14,037 nt of DNA from the NCBI GenBank assembly GCA_036939355.1, contig JALLAP010000864.1, positions 1 to 14,037 on the forward strand, in the 5' to 3' direction. The position numbers and the translations under genes are program-made. Of the stretch, positions 6,432 through 13,855 are shown piece after piece. The notes below the pieces were generated by a model. It ran no database searches and was not told the origin of the DNA. It was given only the letters and a program-made list of their open reading frames with translations. Numbering within the stretch: the stretch's first letter is position 1; the number at the start of each line of letters is the position of its first letter. This DNA is from Thalassiosira profunda (Eukaryota; Bacillariophyta; Thalassiosirophyceae; Thalassiosirales; Thalassiosiraceae).

Positions 6432-9400
6432 ATGGCGTCGACGTTGGCGGCCACCCCGGTGGGAGCTGATGGCCTTGGCGGCAGGCCCCTGACGCCACCC
6501 CAGCAGGAAGGAGATGCTTCCTGCGCGGATCGAGAGAATGGGATTCTGAATAATTTGCCAGAGGGTCACATTGGCGACGTCCACGTGAGCGGCCAAGGTG
6601 CGGGCGCAGAGAATGGTGGTGTGGGCGCAAATAATAATATTGCCAGCGACGGTGACGGTGGGGATGAGAAGGGGGCAGAACAACACTTGAACGATCCTAC
6701 GCCGATGCACAAAAATCGCGGCTTCTTCACTGACGACACGCAAGGGGAATTGCAAATCGATACGGGCGATGGCTGTGAAGCATCAGACAGCGAGGTGGGG
6801 CCACATCCGCAGCATTCAGAAGAAGGATTGCCATCAAAGGAGCCATTAGAACAGCAACACCATTCGCCTGCACACAGACGGAAGAGGCGTGTTCCCACAG
6901 CAGTCATCGAGGGCGATGCCTCCACTGCCTTTTCACACTATCGTCCGGCAGTCCCTCTCTCATCATTATCGGAAAATGTTGCATCAATGGTACCTCCGAA
7001 CGAGCTGCAAAGTGCAAAGAAGAAACGGGGCAAACGGAGGAGGGACAAACGAGATCACAAGCGAGACAGATCTGGATCTGTTGAAGACGACGGGATCAAT
7101 GGGGAAAGGCCGGGAGATGGTTCAGATGGGAATGATGAATCTGCTCCGCCTGCGGTGAGCGAGGGGAATGCTTCAGATGCAGGGGAGGAAACACCGTCGG
7201 CCGACGCGGCCTCCAACGATCCAATGCACATCCTCGAAGCCGAGGACGATCCCATACTGCAAAATTATCTCCCGCAGCTGGCGTTCCTGAGCAACAACTA
7301 CTACTCCCGGGTGAAGCCCTATCGAATGGGGAAGCGAGACCTGCCGCCGAATCATATTGAGGTCATTTTAAGACGAAGGGCAGTCAAGAAACGAGCGGAC
7401 GTCGAGAAGGTGGAAAGGAGGAATGGGGACAGCAAGGGAAGTGACCGCTCTGTCCCCCCTCCACCGCCATCGGGGCGCCCGCCACTGCAACATCAGCACT
7501 CGCCGCCGCGTAGGAAGCTCTTTCCGACGCAGCAACTACACTCTCCGATGCCTTCCTCTGGAAAAGGTGGTTATTACGAGGACGATTCGACAATCTCGTC
7601 GACAACCGTCGCAACTCAACTGACCCCCGGGCCGCCAATACAAATACAGCAATCGTCTGAGCCGCCGCTAGTGTCGAAACAACAATTGAATGGTGCCACA
7701 GCCATTGCCATCTCTGAAATCCCCAGAGAGGAAGTGGTGGGCGATACCTCGCTGGGGCTCAAGCTGACCATCCTGCAGGGGAAGGTCATCGTTCAAAAGA
7801 TAACCCCTTTGGAGGACGGACGCGCCAGTCCAGCGCAGCTATGCGGCCTACTATCGCCAGGAGATATTATCGTTGCCGTGAATGGAAAGTCGCTCATCAA
7901 CGGAACGATACACAACCCGGTGGGCATGGACAAGACAATATCGGTGCTGAGGCCGTTGAGCAAACCAATGGACGAAGAGACCAAGGAGTATTCGAGAGAG
8001 GTGCGGTTGCGGTTTGTTCTGGGAGAGGGGCGGCCGTTGTTGCGCGAGCAGCAGGAACGCGAGAAGCGCAAATTGGAGGACCGAATGCACCGGAAGAAGC
8101 TGGGCTTGGATGGCCCGAGGGGCGCCCCGGATCCAGCGGCCGATCTGTTCGGCATTGGCGCCCTGATGGGCGTGGACCAACACAGCGGCATGCCGATGTT
8201 TGCGCATTTGCACCACCACCACCCCCACCACGAGGACGACGAGAAGGAAGAGAAGAAAGACGCGTCCAGCGTCGTGGAAGAGGGTGAAGAGGTGCAACCT
8301 ATCGCTGTCAAGTCGGTGGAGAATTCGGTCGCGTCGTTCACTCGGAAACGTCCATCAGTGCAGGCCCAAATCGCTCGCCAGATCCAGCTCGATCGTAAGT
8401 GGAATCGAAATCGGAACACTAGCGGTTTCTATGCAATGGACGAAGGGGCGCCAGTGCTCCTACGTGCGCCTTCGCCCCCACCAGATCACTCAAATGACCC
8501 ACTGGTAGATACATCCATCAATGCGCGCAAACGAAGGCTCGAGCGCGGCGCCCAAACGATGGCCGATGCCACATCCCTTGTCGCTGCCGTCGAGGCAAAG
8601 GACCGTGGAATCCAGGCCTACGAAGACGAGGACCCAATGGAAGTCGCCTCGCGCGTCTGTGGCACCGCCTCGATTCAGACGGGGTCTAGCAAACGACGGT
8701 GGCATCGCGGAGATAGCGCATCTGTCGTGTCGGCGTCCTCTGCGGGGCCAGATATCGATATGAGCACTCGATCGGGATGGAGCGGCGTTGAGGCGTGCGA
8801 CCACAGATTGCTGGTGGAGCTGGCCGCCAGCGACGATTCGTGGAAGGCCAACGTGATACGGCGTCTCGAGGCGTATGCCGAGGAGACCGAAAAAGAGCGC
8901 GCAGCGTCGCTCCATCGAGGAAGCAGCGATTCTTCTACACATGGGGAGGCAGCCTCGACAGCGACTGGCTTCGATGGGCTGTTGTTTGGCGGCGATGTGG
9001 CGAGCATGCTCGGCAAGAAGAAGCAGTCGCTCGCACTGCCGCCGGGCGAAATGACGTCGATGCTGTATGACTTGGTCGAGTTGCTGGAGGGTGGCCTGCC
9101 CGATCAAATATTCACGAAGGACGAAACTCTTTTCTCTCCTGTCGGTCCAGAACGCACCGTCTCGTTTGCCCAGCGAAGTAGCTCCCTCGAAAGAATGGCC
9201 GATGTCGCAAAGGCGAGCGATTTCTTGATCCACAACGCGCTGGGAAAATGGCTGAAATCTTTCCGCCCCCTGCCCTGGAAGCAGCGCCGCGCGTTGTGGC
9301 CCTCGCAGCCGTACGGTGGGGATGGGGACTCGACCTTCGCCTCGTCTCGAATGGACGACAGCGAGTCTCTTTCCATGATGAGTGGGAGCACTGCAGCTCA

Positions 9401-10839
9401 GAAGTCGCGAAAGGAGGACAAGCGCAACCTGAGAGAGCTCATTGAAGACTTGGAGTTGGACCACGAGACGCGAAGAGAGACGTGCGCGTTGGCCACCTTC
9501 TACTTTACTCGCAAGTTCGCTGTCGGGCAGAAAGGGTTTGCCGAGGAAGCGGAGAACGAAGCGGCGGCGTTTCTTGACGATTACGGATCCTACGTGGACA
9601 TCTACAAATGCCTCGTCGCTGCGGGCAAACTTCGTTCGAGAGTGCTCGTGGACAAACTGCTTGGTCTGGCCAAGTATGACTCTCCGCACAAAGGCGCAGT
9701 GAAAGCGTTACAGAAGGCAAAGGCGCTGCTGTTCTATGAGCCCGCCATGCTGTCCGCACTGCACGTGCTGCTGCCATCGATATCTTCCGGTCAGCTTTCC
9801 GGCGATGTCGATTTCGTCACGCTCTTGGTCTCTGCCTACCCAGACTTGCAGCCGTGGTGTGTCCGGGAAGCTTCGGAGTCGGAGGATTCTGGAGGCTTCT
9901 ACAAGAGGTACTTGTCTTGCCTCCTGCACCACGAGGAAGGAAACGCTGCTGCCAAACGAGACGAGGCGTTGGTGAAGGAGTGGTGTGTAGTTCTGAGCTT
10001 GGCCGAAGAGACAGATCCTGAAACTGAAGAAGCAAACCGCGAGGCATTCTATCATATTGCGTCGAGAGACGCCCAGAGCAGCCTCCTGTATCGCAGGGAC
10101 CTGCCGTTTCTGGTGGACGTGAGCGCGAAGATGTCAGAGTTTGGCTTGACTCTCGATTTGGGTGAGTGTTTCATCGTGTTGATGCTACGATTCGCCCTTG
10201 CATCAGATACTCACTTTCTTGGCGACCCTTGCAGCGGATGAAATCGTCTCGAGTCCGAGGTATTGTCGTGACAAGCAGGTGTTGACGGCCGTCCTCGATC
10301 ACCTTGCCACTGTAATTGACAGAGCCGTCGAGGGCAACGAGGGCGAACTCAACGCGGTTCTGCTGGCCCAGGCCGTCTCCTTCTTCGACAGACTATCGCC
10401 CTGCGTGGAGGAGCACGACATCGAATTTGACAGCGTTGCCGAACTCTCCAAACTGCTCGAAAAGTGCCACACCGAGCAGCAGAGCAACCCTCGCTATTCG
10501 TCCAACAATGTGGATGCTTGCGTTGCCGTCATGGCTGAAAATGCCTCGCCTGATGATTCTCTGAAAGTCTTGTCTCAATGGAAGCACTCGTCGGTCGAAT
10601 CACCCGTTCTTATGTCGGCCCTTCACACGTCGCTCGTGCGGGGCGCTCGCGAAGGAGTCCGAAAGGAGTTGTCCGGCTCGTTGCTGCAAATCCAGCGTGT
10701 GCGCGAGGAAAGGCGGGGTTCAGTGCTTGAGGAGGAGAGCACGACGAGCTGGAAAGAGGAGGAGTCGGACGACGAAGAGGAAGGAGGAGAATGGCTCTGG
10801 GAGCAGATTTTGGATGGGACGCTGACTGTTGCGAAATGA
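6432..10839 (+). CDS. Large PDZ-like-domain protein with long disordered N-terminus (two exons)
   Basis: Exons 6432-10161 and 10235-10839 encode 1444 residues. The frame extends a little upstream only to a GTG at 6393, so the ATG at 6432 is chosen. Residues 1-430 are mostly disordered and acidic, with a strong basic cluster at about 196-213 (KKKRGKRRRDKRDHKRDR) that may be a nuclear localisation signal, and one conserved-looking block at 270-320 (YLPQLAFLSNNYYSRVKPYR). Residues about 433-531 look like a PDZ domain: LGLKL, then SPAQLCGLLSPGDIIVAVNG, and a closing strand RLRFVLGEG. A His-rich then Glu/Lys-rich linker follows near 590-615. From about 790 to the end the protein is mainly predicted helix, with Leu-rich segments but no family I can name. 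It ends in an acidic stretch and EWLWEQILDGTL. PDZ domains bind C-terminal peptides, so a scaffold role is inference. It shares a promoter region with RAD52. Confidence 0.8.
8395..8484 (+). other. Possible in-frame retained or alternative intron (90 nt)
   Basis: Inside exon 1 a strong donor (C|GTAAGTGG at 8395) pairs with a good pyrimidine-rich acceptor (TTCGCCCCCACCAG| at 8484). The segment is exactly 90 nt, contains no stop in frame, and sits in a low-complexity part of the protein. Splicing would remove 30 residues without changing frame. Its length is close to the other introns here (65-85 nt). Either reading gives a valid protein, so RNA evidence is needed. Confidence 0.35.
10162..10234 (+). 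other. Intron of the PDZ-like gene
   Basis: The intron is 73 nt. The donor is TTGG|GTGAGTG at 10162 and the acceptor CCTTGCAG| at 10234. Without splicing the frame reads into unrelated sequence and stops at about 10241. With it, an alanine codon (G+CG) is restored and a 605-nt open exon follows in frame. The other acceptor candidate (CATCAG at 10206) leads to a stop after 11 codons. Confidence 0.85.
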
Positions 10840-10996
10840 AGTTTATCTCTCGTCAAAAGATTGGGATCTGGATCAGGTCCTTGACGGCACGCTGAGCCGG
10901 CACCTGAGCCGGGCGGTGAAAAAGCGCCTAGCGGCGTTTCCCAATACATTTTCAAACAAATCAGTTTTTAAAAAAGTTCAAGGAAAAATAGATTGA
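10826..10996 (+). other. Open +1-frame extension after the PDZ-like gene, with a repeat of its C-terminal motif
   Basis: Past the stop at 10837-10839 the +1 frame stays open from 10826 to TGA 10994-10996. It encodes DWDLDQVLDGTL at 10859-10894, a near copy of the annotated C-terminal EWLWEQILDGTL at 10789-10824, followed by a basic stretch (SRHLSRAVKKRLAAF). The two DNA segments are 70 nt apart. Several codons differ only at synonymous positions (GAT/GAC, GGG/GGC, TTG/CTT). It has no ATG of its own. It may be a lost continuation of the gene, an alternative 3' end or a decayed duplicate. Confidence 0.45.
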
Positions 10997-11168
10997 AATT
11001 TCAATTGGAAATTTCAAACGCTTTTGATTTTTTAATTTGTAAATTCAAAATTTGAAAAAAAAATGAATTTATCTCCGCGCCTCGCTCAAGCCGCTCGAGC
11101 CCGGAGAGGCTGCCTTCGAGCAGTGATTGAACTTTTGAGCTCCTCCTCCTTTGACATTCGTGAGCGGG
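10840..11168. other. Spacer between the PDZ-like gene and CCDC113, with an AT-rich core
   Basis: The first 110 bp are GC-rich and hold the motif duplicate described separately. From about 10945 to 11075 the sequence becomes sharply AT-rich, with many A and T runs, then returns to GC-rich at about 11076. The AT-rich part is the likely promoter or nucleosome-poor region of CCDC113. ATG 11063 opens a 58-codon frame (to 11237-11239) that overlaps the CCDC113 start out of frame; it matters only if transcription starts upstream of it. Another partial duplication lies at 11097-11123. Confidence 0.5.
10993..11017. repeat. AT-rich inverted repeat (10-bp arms, 5-nt loop)
   Basis: The arms TTGAAATTTC and GAAATTTCAA are perfect reverse complements separated by AATTG. 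Each arm also contains the self-complementary core GAAATTTC, so two overlapping palindromes exist. It lies about 150 bp upstream of the CCDC113 ATG. It could be a cruciform-prone element, a paired transcription-factor site or a weak terminator hairpin; sequence alone does not decide. Confidence 0.5.
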
Positions 11169-12277
11169 ATGATGTCGCCCTCCGAACCCGGGGAGGCTCT
11201 TCCAAGCGAGGCCTTCGAGCAAGAACTGTCACAGGATGAGCTCCAGTGCGAGAACCGGCTGCTCGAGCGATACTCGAAGCAAAACGGTGTCTCGCTTCCT
11301 TCGGATTGGAACCAGACCGAATGCACCACCGCGCCTGCTGCAAGGTCGACCCCGCTCGATCTCAAGCTTCAACTCGCCATCGAATCTCTCAGTCAGCTCA
11401 ACGATACTCTCGAGGCCCGCAAGGAGACGGCCACCAAGCTCATTACCTCTCTGACAGTCACACTGGAGGAGACCGAGCTCAGAATTGGTGACCAGCAGCG
11501 GGATATGCACGACCTCCAACGAGGCGTCGTCGAGGGCGGTATGTGCCCGACCAACCCCGGTCGGTACAAGGCCGAGAAGTTCATGCGTTACCTTGATGGA
11601 AAGCTGTATGATCAAGAGTCAGCGCTGGACAAATTGAGGCTCAAGAACTCAACACTTGCAAGCAAAGCAAAGAAGCTTGAGGCTCAACTTTGCCGAGACG
11701 AGGAGACATCCTTCCACTATGTCGATTACCACCAAATGCAAGTTCGGCAGAATCAAGCCAAGAAGGATTTGGAGTCGGTGGCGTCCAAAGTGGCCCTGCG
11801 CAAGATTAACTTCGAGAAGTCCAAGCAGAGGGTCGACATCCTGCACTCCAGGCTCCAGGACGTCAAGGCGGAGGCCCTAGCCAACGAAAAGGCGGTGGCC
11901 TTGCGGGAGGCATACCTGGAGAGGCTCGATGAGGAAGTTTACGCGAAGGAAGACGAACTGGATGGGTTGAAGAATGTTCTGAAGAACAGAGCTGATCCAA
12001 CGCAGGTCTTGGAGGACGAGCAAACCGGCCCGGACGTTATGGCGGTAAGGGGCTCTCGTGCCTTACCCTGTCCCCACGACTGCTCACCCTTGCCCCCACC
12101 TTGTCTCAGTACATCCAGCAGAAGGCCGCTATCTTCGAACTGCGGGAGACCATCAAGGTCATGGAGCGGAAGATAGAGCTGGCCAAGGGCAGGAGAAAGT
12201 TGGAGAGGCGGAGAGTGCCAAACCAGCCGGCGGCAGAAGAGAAGCGACCGGCCCGGTGGGCACCCAGGATGTTGTGA
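11169..12277 (+). CDS. CCDC113: CCDC113/CFAP263-type axonemal coiled-coil protein (two exons)
   Basis: Exons 11169-12044 and 12110-12277 encode 347 residues, close to the animal homologues. The frame upstream runs only to a TTG at 11151, so the ATG pair at 11169/11172 is the start. Nearly all of it is predicted coiled coil. The core K-A-E-K-F-M-R-Y-x-D-x-K-L, then L-D-K-L-R-L-K-N-x-T-L-x-x-K-x-K-K-L, then V-D-Y-H-Q-M follows the CCDC113/CCDC96 (DUF4201-like) pattern. The second exon supplies the family's closing Y-x-x-x-K...E-R-K-I-E-L-A block (compare W-E-R-K-V-E-I-A in animals). CCDC113 and CCDC96 are known to form a complex on ciliary doublet microtubules near radial spoke 3 and the N-DRC, and CCDC113 also acts in ciliogenesis. 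L-R-L-K-N favours CCDC113 over its paralogue CCDC96. The C-terminus is basic (RPARWAPRML). In a diatom this would belong to the sperm flagellum. Confidence 0.85.
12045..12109 (+). other. CCDC113 intron
   Basis: The intron is 65 nt, phase 0. The donor is ATGGCG|GTAAGG at 12045 and the acceptor CTTGTCTCAG|TAC at 12109, with a long C/T-rich tract. Without splicing the conserved closing coiled-coil block (YIQQK...MERKIELA) falls out of frame; with it that block is restored. Confidence 0.9.
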
Positions 12278-12704
12278 GCATGGGGAATCCTGAAATACTA
12301 GGCCTTTCTCGAACCTGTCTATTTAACCTTCCCTAACGGCGCTCTTGCCCGTGTGTTCGCATATTCGTTGCCTACTATTTTACTTTCGTCTGATAGCCCT
12401 TCCATAAAGGCGGAAGGGTGATGCTGCACGGAAGCTGGTCCGCGTCCATTTCTCTCTGGATAATAATACAATATTGGGGTAGCAANAAGGGTGATGCTGC
12501 ACGGAAGCTGGTCCGCGTCCATTTCTCTCTGGATAATAATACAATATTGGGGTAGCAAAATCGGGAAGAAGGGATCTGAGCGTGCGCCTTCCCGAGGACG
12601 GGGGACCTAGCCGTGTCCCCCCAGTGTCCCCCCGGGCATAAGCCTGCGCACATCTCGTGTCTCTGGTCACAAACGTTCCACGGCCTCCTCCCCACCAACC
12701 CACC
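12278..12704. other. Convergent intergenic region containing an assembly seam
   Basis: This 427-bp gap lies between the 3' ends of CCDC113 (+) and clpS (-), so it should hold two 3' UTRs. Apart from the 72-bp repeat around the N at 12486, nothing coding is seen. The open frames reported by simple translation here cross the N and are not real. Confidence 0.6.
12414..12558. repeat. Perfect 72-bp direct repeat flanking a single N (probable unmerged contig overlap)
   Basis: Positions 12414-12485 and 12487-12558 are identical over all 72 bases, and the only base between them is an N at 12486. Both copies begin AAGGGTGATGCTGC and end GGGGTAGCAA. Exact identity up to the N on both sides is what results when two contigs that share an overlap are joined by a gap symbol instead of being merged. 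The true genome probably has one copy. Confidence 0.9.
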
Positions 12705-13199
12705 TCACTCCCCCCCGTTCTCCATGACCACGTCGCACACGATCCCCCGCTCCCCCAGCTGCTCCTCGTAGCACTCGGCCACCTCCTGGTTGTACTCCCC
12801 CACCTTGGCGATGCCGTTCCGGTGGGCGTCCTGCATGGTGTGGTAGGCCCGGCCCTCGCACAGCCCCACGACCTGGACGAGGCACACCGCGACGTACTCG
12901 CGGGTGTTGACGTTGTCGTTGTAAATGCGGAGGATCCACTCGCCGTTGGGGAGCATCTCGCGGTCGGTGTAGCGGGTCCGGTCTTGGGTCTCGGTCTCAG
13001 GGCGGTCGAGGATCACGCCGCCTCCGGTGGTTGGGGCGTCGAAGACCGAGGCCGAGGCGTGCAGCGGCCCGGCGGCGGGGGAGAGCGGCCGGGATTGTTG
13101 GAGGCCGAAGGAGGCGGGTTGGGCGGCGGGGGCGGTGAAGGCGGAACAGGCGCCCATCGCGGCCGCGGCGGCCCCGAGGATTTTGAGCGATCGAACCAT
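12705..13199 (-). CDS. clpS: Plastid-targeted ClpS, N-degron adaptor of the Clp protease
   Basis: The protein has 164 residues. The open frame extends upstream only to a TTG at 13247, and the ATG at 13199 immediately opens a signal peptide. Residues 1-20 (MVRSLKILGAAAAAMGACSA) form the signal, followed by F21-T-A-P, the A-F-x-A-P-type motif whose phenylalanine is required for import into diatom secondary plastids. A Ser/Pro/Ala-rich transit region extends to about residue 60. The ClpS domain spans about 87-158: W-I-L-R-I-Y-N94-D95-N96, N-T-R-E-Y-V, A-x-x-x-M-x-x-A-H126-x-x-G. N94, D95 and H126 are the residues that hold the N-terminal amino group of the substrate. The NDN...NxREYV form is the plant/algal plastid version. 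ClpS hands substrates with destabilising N-termini to the Hsp100 ClpC in the stroma. No intron is needed. Confidence 0.93.
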   Translation of the reverse strand: MVRSLKILGAAAAAMGACSAFTAPAAQPASFGLQQSRPLSPAAGPLHASASVFDAPTTGGGVILDRPETETQDRTRYTDREMLPNGEWILRIYNDNVNTREYVAVCLVQVVGLCEGRAYHTMQDAHRNGIAKVGEYNQEVAECYEEQLGERGIVCDVVMENGGE

Positions 13200-13855
13200 C
13201 GTGCAAAAATTATGTGTCGAAGCGGTTGTTCCTCGCGGCGCTACCAAAGCAGATTGGAGCAGCCAGCGACTGGCGTAGGAGGGCAGGCAGTCGAGCGATG
13301 GGTCGGGGGCGATGGCCGGGGTGTTGGTGGACCTCGTTTATGGCGAGAGATGGCTTCTTTGGGCGCTTTTCTACTGGAAGTGCATGGTTCCGCGGCGGCG
13401 GCAATTTCATGTTGAGGAGCCTCGCTACGTACGACAACTGGGGTAAACTTAGTACAGTTTTTGGCGAAGATACTAGGGTACAGACGACAAAATTGCTTGG
13501 ACCCTTGCATGCTGATGCTGCAATTGGGGGCAGGATCAAAAATCCTTGGGTTGGGAACGGCGAAGTTGAAGCATGGGGTCTATCATTATATTTTAGCCCT
13601 CGAGGAAAAGACACCTCCTTCAGTGACGTGAGTGAAATACTTATTCCCACGTGAGATTCTCTCTAACTTGAAGTTTCTGGGCTCATAACCTAATAATTGT
13701 GCATCTGGTGTCTTCTTTGTGAGTGTCGTAACGACTTTGGTCGAGGACGCGTGGCGCCCAGTGAGTTGTGGCCCCTGCTCCGGCGCCCGGCGCCCCAAAG
13801 CAAGTGCTTTCATGCTTCTCATTCTTCTGCTGCAAGTCTCGAGCGCGCTCTAACC
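13200..13855. promoter_or_regulatory. Divergent intergenic region between clpS and the secreted C-x-C protein
   Basis: This 656-bp region should hold both promoters. Frames of 146 codons are open on both strands over 13210-13654, but neither begins with ATG, neither resembles a known family, and they overlap each other almost exactly. I do not call a gene. The shortest ATG-initiated version is 118 codons from 13298 on the plus strand. A CACGTG core lies at 13648-13653. Confidence 0.4.
13812..13853 (+). other. Upstream ORF (13 residues, hydrophobic) ahead of the secreted protein
   Basis: ATG at 13812 encodes MLLILLLQVSSAL and stops at TAA 13851-13853, two bases before the main ATG at 13856 and in a different frame. 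The peptide resembles the hydrophobic core of a signal peptide. If transcribed, it would force reinitiation or leaky scanning for the main product. Confidence 0.35.

Noticed and set aside
7015..7075. Lys/Arg-rich run in the PDZ-like protein as an RS domain or splicing factor mark
   Set aside because: It lacks repeated R-S dipeptides; a nuclear localisation signal is the simpler reading.
8490..9689. 399-codon open frame on the minus strand inside the PDZ-like gene
   Set aside because: It lies wholly antisense to a well-supported coding exon. Its translation is Arg- and His-rich without domains, as expected for the shadow of a GC-biased gene.
12319..12703. Minus-strand frames of 79-107 codons across the 72-bp repeat
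   Set aside because: They cross the N and repeat the same peptide because of the probable false duplication.
13210..13654. Two opposing 146-codon open frames over the same interval
   Set aside because: Both open at non-ATG codons, overlap each other almost exactly and match no family I recognise. They sit where the promoters of clpS and the secreted protein must lie.
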